A DNA stretch of 46,261 nucleotides from Pseudomonadales bacterium (GCA_022968985.1 JALJPK010000024.1:1-46261); one strand, 5' to 3'; counted from the stretch's first letter, positions 8,683 to 16,083 are shown. Notes: a model not told the origin generated them from the sequence alone. A program made the numbers and translations.

Positions 8683-9342
8683 ATGAAATCAATTATTAGT
8701 TTAATCTTATTATTTGTATCAATTAATAGTTTTGCACAGTCGGAACTATTCGAAAATGAAGACTCTATTTATTATAATTCTATAGGGGTGGGGTTAAACG
8801 TCGAAGGGGTGAGATTAAATGAACTCTCTGCATTTGGTTTGGGTTTTGATATTAACGCTGGTTATTTAATCAATAAGTCGATATTCACCAATATACAATT
8901 TAGCAATGTGTATAGTTTATTTGAAAATAATGCAGGGGCCGGTTACTCAAATAAACAAGCTTTTGGTTTTCAATTAGGTGTTAAAAAAACGAACAAGGTG
9001 ATTGATCCTTTTGTTTTGACTGAAGTTAAGTTTAATTTTTATGATGAAAATTCAATAAAACGAAACTGGCAAAGTATTAATACTCAGTTTGGCATTAGGG
9101 CTAAAATTAATGCGTTTGAGTCTTTAAAAATTGGTTCAAGTGCTGCAATTTTAATAGGGGGAATTAATTTAGATGGTGACACTCAATTAGTCGCAGGTGT
9201 TAACTTAGACCTGGATGTCATTATTAAAAATAAAATAAAAGCATTTTTAGATTTTGAATTTTCTGGCGGGTCAGAAGTTCGCTCAGATACTAGTGGGTAT
9301 TTAGCGGTTCAAGCTTCGGTTGGATTAAAATATATCTATTAA
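8683..9342 (+). CDS. Probable small outer-membrane beta-barrel protein
   Basis: The protein is 219 residues from the ATG at 8683. I prefer this to upstream ATGs at 8668 and 8674 because TGAGGA lies nine bases before it and the signal peptide then starts as MKSIISLILLFVSINSFAQ. The mature part alternates hydrophobic and polar residues in strands rich in Gly and aromatics, and ends in an aromatic residue (VGLKYIY). This is typical of outer-membrane barrels recognised by the BAM complex. The family is not identified. A 94-bp tandem repeat begins at its stop codon. Confidence 0.65.
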   Translation: MKSIISLILLFVSINSFAQSELFENEDSIYYNSIGVGLNVEGVRLNELSAFGLGFDINAGYLINKSIFTNIQFSNVYSLFENNAGAGYSNKQAFGFQLGVKKTNKVIDPFVLTEVKFNFYDENSIKRNWQSINTQFGIRAKINAFESLKIGSSAAILIGGINLDGDTQLVAGVNLDLDVIIKNKIKAFLDFEFSGGSEVRSDTSGYLAVQASVGLKYIY

Positions 9343-9622
9343 CTCAAAATTGTTGAGTTAATATTTGGCGATGGTTTGTTAATGTCGACCTTTGTGGGGG
9401 CAAATTCAAGCAAATTACGCCTGAACAAACGTCCATCTCGAAGTTGCTGAGTTAATATCAGCGATGGTTTGTTAAGTTCGACCTTTGTAGTGATCGACTT
9501 CAAGCAAATTACACCTGAACAAACGTCCAACTCGAAGTTGCTGAGTTAATATCAGCGAGGGTTTGTTAATGTCGATTTTTGTGGGGTCGAACTCATGCAA
9601 ATTACGCTTGAATAAAACGTCC
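9341..9622. repeat. Three tandem copies of a 94-bp repeat
   Basis: Units start at 9341, 9435 and 9529 with an exact 94-base period. Each contains tgagttaatat, ggtttgttaa, a tcga(c/t)(c/t)tttgt segment, gcaaatta and aacgtcc. Copies 2 and 3 are more alike than copy 1. Each complete unit also holds a short inverted repeat (GCTGA / TCAGC). The array starts at the stop codon of the barrel protein and ends about 110 bp before vapB. Open frames on the minus strand cross it, but 94 is not a multiple of three and they look spurious. Confidence 0.85.
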
Positions 9623-9689
9623 AAAAAAATGGAGTAAGCTCGCTCAACACGCACGTTACAAGAAAAAATGGAACAAGTTTAATATAGTG

Positions 9690-9708
9690 TATATACTTAA
9701 TGTATATA
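9690..9708. promoter_or_regulatory. Likely VapBC operator
   Basis: A perfect inverted repeat TATATAC-ttaat-GTATATA lies 25 bases before the vapB start. VapB-type antitoxins bind such palindromes in their own promoter and VapC acts as co-repressor, so autoregulation is expected by analogy. Confidence 0.55.
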
Positions 9709-9733
9709 GCAAATACAAATAGGTGGTTACATC

Positions 9734-9967
9734 ATGGCTAAAGGTAGTGTTTTTACTAATAATCGAACCCAAGCAGTGCGATTACCAGCGCAAATGCGTT
9801 TTGATGATGGCATAAAACAGGTAAGTGTCAGAATAGTTGGTAAAGAGCGTATACTTTGCCCGTTAGAAAATACCTGGGACAGCTTTTTTATGCAGGATCA
9901 AAGTGTTGATGACGACTTTTTATCTGAGCGTGCCGAGCAAACTGAAACAAAACGTGAGTCGTTTTAA
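9734..9967 (+). CDS. vapB: VapB/VagC-type antitoxin
   Basis: The 77-residue protein has the AbrB/SpoVT-like N-terminus of VagC/VapB antitoxins (AKGSVFTNNRTQAVRLPAQ, which forms the DNA-binding swapped-hairpin fold) and an acidic C-terminus that would bind and block the toxin. The ATG follows AGGTGG with normal spacing. Its stop codon overlaps the vapC start by one base (TAATG), so the two are translationally coupled. It is expected to repress the operon through the palindrome at 9690-9708. Confidence 0.9.
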   Translation: MAKGSVFTNNRTQAVRLPAQMRFDDGIKQVSVRIVGKERILCPLENTWDSFFMQDQSVDDDFLSERAEQTETKRESF

Positions 9968-10374
9968 TGCTTAAATATATGCTCGATACAAACATTGTCA
10001 TATACATAATAAAACGCCGTCCCATTGAGGTGTTGGCTCAGTTTAATAACCACCAAGGCCAGCTATGCATTAGCAGTGTGACCTTAGCTGAGTTAATTCA
10101 TGGTGTCGAAAAAAGCGAAAGGCCCGCACACAACCTTAAACAAGTAGAAGATTTTACCTCACGCTTAGATGTGCTCGATTACCAAAGTGGTGCCGCGTTT
10201 CATTATGGTGAAATTCGAGCAAACTTAGAAAAAAAAGGCACGACGATCGGCGTGAATGATCTGCATATTGCAGGACATGCCAGAAGTGAAGGCATGATTA
10301 TCGTTACAAATAATTTAAAAGAATTTGAGCGCGTAGAAGGACTACGTTGTGAGAATTGGCTGGCTGATCACTAG
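9967..10374 (+). CDS. vapC: VapC-type PIN-domain ribonuclease toxin
   Basis: The 135-residue protein is a complete PIN domain. Acidic metal ligands are visible at Asp7 (MLDTNI), Glu42 (LAELIHG) and Asp98 (VNDLHIAGHA), followed by the VTNN segment near residue 115. This is the pattern of the MvpT/VapC subfamily, whose enzymes cleave initiator or other tRNAs. It overlaps vapB by one base, forming a normal antitoxin-toxin operon ending at the terminator at 10401-10424. All catalytic residues are present, so the toxin is probably active. The exact RNA target is not predictable. Confidence 0.92.
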   Translation: MLKYMLDTNIVIYIIKRRPIEVLAQFNNHQGQLCISSVTLAELIHGVEKSERPAHNLKQVEDFTSRLDVLDYQSGAAFHYGEIRANLEKKGTTIGVNDLHIAGHARSEGMIIVTNNLKEFERVEGLRCENWLADH

Positions 10375-10400
10375 TTAATACTTGTATATGGTGAGATATG

Positions 10401-10424
10401 AAACCCGATTAGTCGGGTTTTTTT
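10401..10424 (+). terminator. Rho-independent terminator of vapBC
   Basis: A perfect 8-bp stem AAACCCGA / TCGGGTTT with a 4-base loop is followed by a run of T. It sits 27 bases after the vapC stop. Confidence 0.9.
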
Positions 10425-10436
10425 ATGCCTATTTGT

Positions 10437-10508
10437 AAAAGTGGATGTCTCTTTTTATTTTTCCCTTTTTGTTTTGTATGTCAAACTAAAAGCTTGACCC
10501 TCAGTATT
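10437..10508. repeat. Composite short repeat, copy 1
   Basis: The element has two parts: AAAAGTGGATGTC near its left end and a 32-base block at 10477-10508 (begins TATGTCAAACTA, contains GCTTGACCCTCAG). The 32-base block matches 12554-12585 at 30 of 32 positions, and the left part recurs at 11256-11274 and, changed, at about 12530. It resembles debris of a mobile or REP-like family. No transposase is nearby. Confidence 0.7.
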
Positions 10509-10525
10509 CTTTCTAAAGAATGAAT

Positions 10526-10816
10526 TCAAATCCCACGCTTAATGTCCCGATAGAAATTCTCATGGGAGCCCAGTGCCATCAATTCTAGTGTGATTGCGCC
10601 ATCTTCATAACTGTAACCTAACAACATAAGTTGTTTGACCATTTTAAATTTAAATACGCGTAAAAAACCGAGATCACCTTTTTTACGCTCTCCTAAATCT
10701 GGGGTTTGTATTAATAAACGAATGGTTTGATCGAGCTCTTTTTTTTGAGTGGGGTTAAGTTTTTTAACACTTTTTTTAAAAGAAGGTGTTTGTAATATTT
10801 GAGAGATTTTAGTCAA
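10526..10816 (-). CDS. RelE/ParE-superfamily toxin
   Basis: The 96-residue basic protein matches the RelE/ParE toxin fold: an FKKSVKKL helix at the start, DLGERKKGDLGFLRVFKFK in the middle, and a C-terminal strand plus SHENFYRD. Members paired with ParD-like antitoxins typically act as ribosome-dependent mRNA endonucleases (RelE) or gyrase poisons (ParE); the sequence alone does not decide which. It overlaps the antitoxin gene by eight bases and is second in the operon. It is complete and probably active. Confidence 0.85.
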   Translation of the reverse strand: MTKISQILQTPSFKKSVKKLNPTQKKELDQTIRLLIQTPDLGERKKGDLGFLRVFKFKMVKQLMLLGYSYEDGAITLELMALGSHENFYRDIKRGI

Positions 10817-11030
10817 AATCGTAGCTCTCTAGTTTGCCTGCTTCTTTTTCGGCTTTAGCAATAATCGCTTGGCGTACAAACTCATAGGGTAAATCAGGAT
10901 TGTCTTCCATCATCTCTCCAATAGCAGCCCAATGCTCAATTTGCTTAGGGGTTGTTCGGTGCAACGCTTTACCCATTATATTGGCTTTTTCAATTAAATT
11001 TTCGTCTAAACGGATACTGATAGTACTCAT
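10809..11030 (-). CDS. ParD-like antitoxin
   Basis: The 73-residue protein begins with a ribbon-helix-helix-like strand (STISIRLDENLIEKA) and has the ParD_like signature (KALHRTTPKQIEHWAAIGEMMEDNPDLPYEFV). The acidic C-terminus would bind the toxin encoded immediately downstream. The ATG is complementary to 11028-11030. A symmetric element at 11042-11066 sits just upstream and is the probable autoregulatory operator. Confidence 0.85.
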   Translation of the reverse strand: MSTISIRLDENLIEKANIMGKALHRTTPKQIEHWAAIGEMMEDNPDLPYEFVRQAIIAKAEKEAGKLESYDFD

Positions 11031-11041
11031 AGCAATCTTCT

Positions 11042-11066
11042 TTATTGTATCAATAAGTCCTTATTG
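11042..11066. promoter_or_regulatory. Probable operator of the ParD-like/RelE operon
   Basis: Three alternating half-sites lie 12 bases before the antitoxin start: TTATTG-tat-CAATAA and, overlapping, CAATAAG-tc-CTTATTG. Paired palindromes of this kind are the usual binding sites of ribbon-helix-helix antitoxins. Confidence 0.55.
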
Positions 11067-11223
11067 TAGCGAAGCGCCACAAAATACTCAATGTTGGAAA
11101 TGTAACATAATGTAAAAAAGTGGAGCAGGCGTGCGCAGTTTGAGATATTTGGTGAATGTTTGAGTAATGTGTGCTGATTTTTGTAAGATTGGACTTTAGC
11201 CCAAATTAAACAAATCATGTGGG

Positions 11224-11239
11224 TGAAAGCTTGCTTTCA
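11224..11239 (-). terminator. Possible terminator hairpin of the 202-residue protein gene
   Basis: A perfect 7-bp palindrome TGAAAGC-tt-GCTTTCA lies 5 bases past the stop of the minus-strand gene at 11244-11852. No T-run follows, so intrinsic termination would be weak. Confidence 0.35.
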
Positions 11240-11243
11240 TTGA

Positions 11244-11852
11244 TTACTGAGTTTCAAAAGTGGATGTCCCTTTTGGTTTTATGCAGATGCCGATGGTTGT
11301 TTCAACGCGATCACTTAGACCTTCACAAACTTTTTTGTTTAGGCCAATATCTACATCTAAGTTAATGTGATTTGGTTTAGAATATGCACCCAAAACTCCT
11401 GAATAATTTGGATGAGAAGATTCTGAAAGCAGATCGTAATGACGCCTAAACTCGGGATCTAACTTCTTAGATACATGATCAATACATGTAAGAATATTCA
11501 CCATTTCAGGGAATTCTGCATCGCCACGCCACCCAATACTTAACCGACGCATAGTTTTAAGTAGCGAAGACAAATCTTTTGTTGATTCAAACTCTTCAAA
11601 CTTAAAACTTAAATATGCAATTACGGCGAATGTTTCTTGTGCCGCACGAGCGCAGACTACAGCAGGGATGTAATTCTTTGATTCGACCAATGAGAAGCTT
11701 CCTTCACAAAGATCTACAAACCTGTGCAATAAAGATTCCCTATACGTATCAATATTGAATGTCGGTCTATATGCCAAGTTATTTAATAGAGGTGAAACCT
11801 TAATTCGCATTATTTTTTTGACATCAGCCAATTTACTTTTAATTTCTTCCAT
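11244..11852 (-). CDS. Orphan protein of unknown function
   Basis: The protein is 202 residues from the ATG at 11852 (MEEIKSKLADVKK). An upstream TTG start would add 15 residues, but the ATG has GAGAG at about ten bases. The protein is mostly helical. It contains RAAQETFAVIAYL and later RHYDLLSESSHPNYSG, a helix followed by a His-containing turn reminiscent of HEPN-like or DUF5677-like helical domains; this is only an impression. The last codons (GTSTFETQ) are encoded by a copy of the short repeat found at 10437, so the C-terminus seems to have run into an inserted repeat. It lies in the accessory block beside toxin-antitoxin genes. Confidence 0.55.
   Translation of the reverse strand: MEEIKSKLADVKKIMRIKVSPLLNNLAYRPTFNIDTYRESLLHRFVDLCEGSFSLVESKNYIPAVVCARAAQETFAVIAYLSFKFEEFESTKDLSSLLKTMRRLSIGWRGDAEFPEMVNILTCIDHVSKKLDPEFRRHYDLLSESSHPNYSGVLGAYSKPNHINLDVDIGLNKKVCEGLSDRVETTIGICIKPKGTSTFETQ
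11256..11274. repeat. Short repeat (AAAAGTGGATGTCCC type) inside the 3' end of a gene
   Basis: The block matches the left part of the composite repeat at 10437 and has the same orientation. It supplies the last codons of the orphan gene at 11244-11852. Confidence 0.6.
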
Positions 11853-11898
11853 TATAAATTTACTCTCATGAAACTTAACCGCCGCAATAATCGGCAAA

Positions 11899-11948
11899 TA
11901 ATACTTGGCTATAATCTACCGTGAGGAACGAACACCAGCCAAGTGTTA
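11899..11948. repeat. Inverted repeat between two orphan genes, weakly attC-like
   Basis: TAATACTTGGCT and AGCCAAGTGTTA form a 12-bp stem with one mismatch and a 26-base loop. The right end continues as GTTAGGT (11945-11951), which fits the integron core consensus GTTRRRY; on the other strand it reads ACCTAAC. The other expected core site is degenerate and the spacing is shorter than usual, so an attC assignment is weak. Confidence 0.3.
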
Positions 11949-11978
11949 GGTGTCCGTCTTAATTGCTTTTGTTAAATG

Positions 11979-12281
11979 TCAGCCTGCACGTTTTACGATT
12001 AGACGTTTTGATACAACTGACAAAATTTGAACCAGAGATATTAACAACCAAATGAAGAAAGGCATAATGTAATAATAAACCGTTAGTGTTGTACTGTGAG
12101 CATCTACAATCCAGGACTGATCAACATTGTGTGCTTTATAAAAATCGAATAAACAGTAAAGACTCCAAATAAAAGTTGAAATCGTAATAAATAACCAATT
12201 CTTATTTTTCACTCTAAGGAGAAAAATAACAGGAACAATTATATTGATTAAAAATATAAAAATAATTGATGTTTGGATCAT
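11979..12281 (-). CDS. Small integral membrane protein, function unknown
   Basis: The 100-residue protein has about three hydrophobic membrane-spanning segments (near residues 4-22, 29-46 and 66-90), with a short polar loop containing HNVDQSW and a basic C-terminus (SKRLIVKRAG). No signal peptide or family is recognised. It is the first of two orphan minus-strand genes in the accessory block, separated from the next by a 50-base inverted repeat, as cassette-borne genes often are. Confidence 0.55.
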   Translation of the reverse strand: MIQTSIIFIFLINIIVPVIFLLRVKNKNWLFITISTFIWSLYCLFDFYKAHNVDQSWIVDAHSTTLTVYYYIMPFFIWLLISLVQILSVVSKRLIVKRAG

Positions 12282-12502
12282 AGCTTTCCGCTGATATTTA
12301 ACGAGGCTGTAGAAAAATTAACTTTTCACAACTCTTATTGGTTTTAATATAAATAGTATTAATTTCAAACAGTATATTCATTCTCAGAACACTTTTGAAT
12401 GGTTATTTTTCAGATTTGTATTTTTGAGAATGTGCCTGTCGATTAATAGAAACCATATATTTTCAAATTAAGAGCCTGAACAAAACGGACAGGAGGTGGA
12501 CG

Positions 12503-12521
12503 ATGGGGGACGCGACCCCAT
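12503..12521. repeat. REP-like hairpin
   Basis: ATGGGG and CCCCAT form a 6-bp stem around gacgcga. It lies just before a copy of the composite repeat. A second, similar hairpin lies at 12659-12681. Confidence 0.45.
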
Positions 12522-12527
12522 GGGTTC

Positions 12528-12585
12528 AAGAAAGGTGGGTGTCCATATATGTCTATGTCAAACTATAGGCTTGACCCTCAGTATT
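12528..12585. repeat. Composite short repeat, copy 2
   Basis: AAGAAAGGTGGGTGTCC is followed by a 32-base block (12554-12585) matching 10477-10508 at 30 of 32 positions. It has the same order of parts and orientation as copy 1, but with a shorter spacer between the parts. Confidence 0.7.
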
Positions 12586-12658
12586 TTGTCCTTTTTTTGT
12601 TGATTAATAATCACTGGATAGTGAACGCGACCCTGTGAGTTTGCGCTAAATAAATGGG

Positions 12659-12681
12659 TGGTGGGGGATACTGCCCCATCA
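12659..12681. repeat. REP-like hairpin
   Basis: TGGTGGGG and CCCCATCA form an 8-bp stem with one G-T pair around gatactg. Composition and position resemble the hairpin at 12503. Confidence 0.45.
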
Positions 12682-12728
12682 TTGGAGCCTAGGAAAGTAA
12701 TGGTCCCCAACTTAGATTGTTTTGTGGC

Positions 12729-12810
12729 TGTCAAGTCAAGATGCTAGACTTGACCCTCGGTACTTTATTGTTGAGTGTCTATGTCAAATGTAAGGCGCGA
12801 TCCGGTTATT
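12729..12810. repeat. Two degenerate copies of the short repeat
   Basis: At 12729-12767 a TGTCAAG...ACTTGACCCTCGGTA version is seen, and at 12779-12810 a more decayed one (TATGTCAAATG...GCGCGATCCGG). Both are in the same orientation as the better copies at 10477 and 12554. Confidence 0.5.
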
Positions 12811-12954
12811 TCCTAAATCCTAAAAATGTCAGCTATTAGATAAAGTCCTAATCTATCTATTTAATAAATATTTAATTTATCGCTATTAAACATTAAATCA
12901 TTAAAATACGCGGCAATTAAAATTAATAAACATCATTTTACTAGGAGAAAGTAA

Positions 12955-14187
12955 ATGAAACTAAAACAAAGCATATTAAGTGCAGTCATTGCCGTATCAG
13001 GCTTATTGTTGATTCCTAATTCAATTGCAGCAGAGTCGCAAGTAAGCATTGCTGTTTATGGTGATTACGGAAGTTTTGAAACTAGTTGGTCTGATAATGT
13101 AGTGTTGGCTAATTATTGGGGCGAACATCACAATACAATGATTCTTGATGTGGCTTCAAATTTGGGAACGAAAGATATTTATTTTGTTGATGGTGGGCAG
13201 TTGGGTGTGTATTTAAATCGATTTGAATTAATGGATTTAACCGAATATTTCGCGCCTTATAAATCTGATTTTTATCCTTTTGCTGTAGAGCAAGGAATTG
13301 ATACATTTGGTAAACAGCGCTCCATACCTTTGGATTTAGGTGTTGGGGTTCAGTACTATCGTACAGACTTAATTGCAGGTGCAGGGATAACTGTTGATCA
13401 AATATCAGGCAGTTGGGTGGGTTATTTACAAGCTGCACGCACAGCAAAAGAACATTGATTTTATATTATAGATAATTCAGATGCATTATTGAGATTGTAT
13501 ATTTATAGTCATTTAAAAAATGGTGATTATTTATTTAAAGGCGATGGCGGAGAATATTCGTTGGATAGCGATTTTTACTCTGAGGCATTTGAATTTGCAA
13601 AAATATTCCATGATGAACAATTATCTTTTGAGACAGGCATGTGGAGTGATGCTTGGTATAATGCCTTTAGAGGAGATGCGTTATTAACTTCAATTCAAGG
13701 TATTTGGTTGGGAGGGCATTTAAGTAGCTGGATTGCACCAGATCAAATTCAAAAATTTGCAATGATACAAACACCGGGTGATAAAAGTGCAAGCTGGGGT
13801 GGTACGCATGTGTTTGTCACTAAAAATGCGAATATGCAAAATGTTAAACCGGTTTTAGATGCAATAATTGGTCAAACAGATAAACAAAATTATATTGAAA
13901 ATAATAATGAATATGGAATTGAAAGCGCAAGAATTGATATGTTATCAAACTATGAATCAGATTTTTTTGATGATTATTTTAATCAAGATAATGAGAACGA
14001 AATATTAAAAAACTCGATAAAAGATATACCAATAATAAGAACTCATCCTATGGATCATTATGCAGAATATTTAGTGTTTCAAAAATATTACCCAATGATA
14101 CTTAGTGAAGAAATAACAATAGAAAATGCAATTATTGAAATAAATCAAATATTAGCTGATCGTTTAGCTAAAATTACAATTAATTAA
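12955..14187 (+). pseudogene. Sugar-type ABC solute-binding protein, interrupted by an in-frame TGA
   Basis: The reading frame codes for a 410-residue family 1 extracellular solute-binding protein: signal peptide (about residues 1-25, ending NSIAA), an IPLDLGVGVQYYRTDL segment typical of sugar binders, and a complete C-terminal lobe with GIWLGGHLSSW and GGTHVFVTKNA. Codon 168 is TGA (13456-13458). The same frame continues without another stop for 242 codons, starting FYIIDNSDALLRLY, which fits the domain. A GGA to TGA change (His-Gly-Phe) would explain it. TGA serves as an ordinary stop in other genes here and no selenocysteine signal was seen, so I call it a recent nonsense mutation or sequence error. 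No permease or ATPase gene is adjacent. Confidence 0.8.
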
Positions 14188-14197
14188 GGAGATGAAA

Positions 14198-16072
14198 ATG
14201 AAATACTTAATAATGATGTTGTCATGCTTTTTGTTGATTGCTTGTGAATCAGTTAAAGAAACCGAAACCGAAACCGAAACAAAGACGCAAACAGAAACTT
14301 CAGAGTTTGGTGGATTATTAAATCATAATAATCCAAAACAATTTGAATTAAATGAACATTATCAAGTTGAAGATATGGAGAACTATACTGCTACCACAGA
14401 AATTCAATCAGTAATAAGTGAGATGAATTTTGATGATGGGTTGCATGAAAATGATGAAATAATTATTTATAAAAACGAATCCACGGGATTCCCAGGTCAA
14501 TGGCTTAAAGTGGGAGGAGGTTTTCAATTAAATCAGGTTGAAGGCAGTGAGATTGGAAGCGCTATATTTAAGGTCTCTTCTGAAGATGTGTTTAATTTCA
14601 TGATTTTAGAATTTAGTACTGATGAAATTGATTATTTCCAATATGGTACTGAAATTACGGTAGATGTGAAATACGAAAATACAAAAATTTTAACTTTACA
14701 TCCATCCGCAATTATTGATGAAGATAAATATCTAATTCCAATAAACTTAGATGGTGATTATAAAGATATTGAAATCTTAGTAAGTGTTTATTCTTATGAT
14801 AATATTGCATTAATTGCAACTTCGTTAGAAGTTGCAACTTATCATTTTTCTGAAGCTGAAGTTATTGATTTTATAAAAAAATCATGGGTCGAAGGTGAAG
14901 GGCTAACTCCGGTTGAAGCTGAATTATTAGTTGGGGAGTTAGATGTGGATGTTAATAATGTCATGGCTTCAAAAACTCTAAAAGACTTTAATTATATATA
15001 TCATAGTGAAGAAGATTTTAGTGAAGTTGCAGTTAGATTGCATTCTGATGAGGATTTCTTATATTACTATTTTTCAAAATATGGCGAAAACACTCTTTGG
15101 TTTGAGTTAAAAGTTAATTTAAATGAAATTTATATTACTCATAATAGCCATTTTGTATATAGTGCAATATATACAGATGTTAATTCATCGAGTGAATCAG
15201 TTGGTATTATTAATAAAAGTAACTTTAAATTAAATGTGAATATTAATACTAAAAAAAATCAAATTACATGGATGGTTGATAGCATAACTCATGAGAATAT
15301 ATTTGTAGATACAGTGGAGCAAAGGAAAATACTAATTGAAGAAGTAGAACCTAGTAGAAGTATTTCATCAAGTTTTAATTTAACTTCTGCAGTTGAGGGG
15401 GGGAAGTTTTTATTAAATTTGGAAACTGTAGAACAAATGAAGGAGTATACAATTGATGATTCAATTAAATTAATTTCAGTAAATATAAATGTAAATGTGC
15501 CTCAAATGGCTGAGTTTGTTGAACTGTCTTTTGATGTAAATGTAGGTGAAGAGACTTCGGATTGTTATTTAAGAATGTATGTAAGTTTTATAATTGATAA
15601 TGGTGAAAAAAATAGCAATTGTTTTAATAAAAATGGACGATATTCATTTGTTAATACTGTGAATACTTCTGAATATATTGATTTTAGTTTAAATATGTAT
15701 GGTGATCAGCGTTTTATTGATAATTATTATCAAATCGAAATCGATAATTTGTCTGTAAAATCAATTACTGTTGATGATGAAAGTTGGAATTCTACGTGGG
15801 ATTTGGAAAATCATTGTAGAGATTTTCCAATTTCAAGGATGAGGATTTCAATTTCTGATACTGTTTTTGAGGGTGTTGCCATTGAAGAAATTACAAATGA
15901 TATTTATTTAGTAGAAGGAGAGTTTATGGATAAAATACTAACTTTTACTTTTAATAATAAATTGATTTCTTTTGAAGTAATTGAGGAGTCTGGGCTTGTG
16001 AATAATTCTGCAATTACATTAGTTGATTTAGAAAGTGAATGTAATGTATTTATGAGTCGATTTATTCCGTAA
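14198..16072 (+). CDS. Large lipoprotein with Thr-Glu stalk, function unknown
   Basis: The 624-residue protein starts at the ATG at 14198. TAAGGAG ends six bases before it, while the ATG at 14192 abuts that site. The lipobox is LIAC (Cys16). A Thr-Glu/Thr-Lys/Thr-Gln stalk at residues 21-34 follows directly, of the same design as the stalks of the FISUMP lipoproteins about 10 kb away. The remainder is acidic and beta-rich, with repeated I-x-V-x-V-like strands, and has no recognised domain. Its ribosome-binding site overlaps the stop of the solute-binding-protein gene, so the two look like one transcription unit. A surface glycan-binding role is possible but is inference from context. Confidence 0.7.
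   Translation: MKYLIMMLSCFLLIACESVKETETETETKTQTETSEFGGLLNHNNPKQFELNEHYQVEDMENYTATTEIQSVISEMNFDDGLHENDEIIIYKNESTGFPGQWLKVGGGFQLNQVEGSEIGSAIFKVSSEDVFNFMILEFSTDEIDYFQYGTEITVDVKYENTKILTLHPSAIIDEDKYLIPINLDGDYKDIEILVSVYSYDNIALIATSLEVATYHFSEAEVIDFIKKSWVEGEGLTPVEAELLVGELDVDVNNVMASKTLKDFNYIYHSEEDFSEVAVRLHSDEDFLYYYFSKYGENTLWFELKVNLNEIYITHNSHFVYSAIYTDVNSSSESVGIINKSNFKLNVNINTKKNQITWMVDSITHENIFVDTVEQRKILIEEVEPSRSISSSFNLTSAVEGGKFLLNLETVEQMKEYTIDDSIKLISVNINVNVPQMAEFVELSFDVNVGEETSDCYLRMYVSFIIDNGEKNSNCFNKNGRYSFVNTVNTSEYIDFSLNMYGDQRFIDNYYQIEIDNLSVKSITVDDESWNSTWDLENHCRDFPISRMRISISDTVFEGVAIEEITNDIYLVEGEFMDKILTFTFNNKLISFEVIEESGLVNNSAITLVDLESECNVFMSRFIP
14258..14281 (+). repeat. Hexanucleotide repeat encoding a Thr-Glu stalk
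   Basis: GAAACC is repeated about four times and codes for Glu-Thr. It follows the lipobox closely, and changes in unit number would keep the reading frame. Confidence 0.8.
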
Positions 16073-16083
16073 ATAATAATTCG

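Larger units (their letters stand above)
12282..12954. other. Gene-free stretch of about 670 bp rich in short repeats
   Basis: No gene is supported. The right two-thirds contains two G/C-rich hairpins (12503-12521 and 12659-12681) and at least two copies of the repeat family starting at 10437. The base composition is visibly more G/C-rich than the flanks. The last 100 bases are A/T-rich and lead into the solute-binding-protein gene. Confidence 0.6.

Noticed and set aside
9339-9654. Two open frames of about 60 codons on the minus strand across the 94-bp repeats
   Set aside because: The 94-base period is not a multiple of three, the frames share translated repeats only by shifting frame, and no ribosome-binding site was seen.
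10437-12810. An intact insertion sequence or RAYT gene
   Set aside because: The repeats look like mobile-element debris, but no transposase or Y1-type protein is encoded anywhere in the block.
13456-13458. Selenocysteine or TGA-as-tryptophan recoding
   Set aside because: TGA ends other intact genes here (for example mrdB and mltB), no stable hairpin follows the codon, and the family context fits Gly rather than Sec or Trp.
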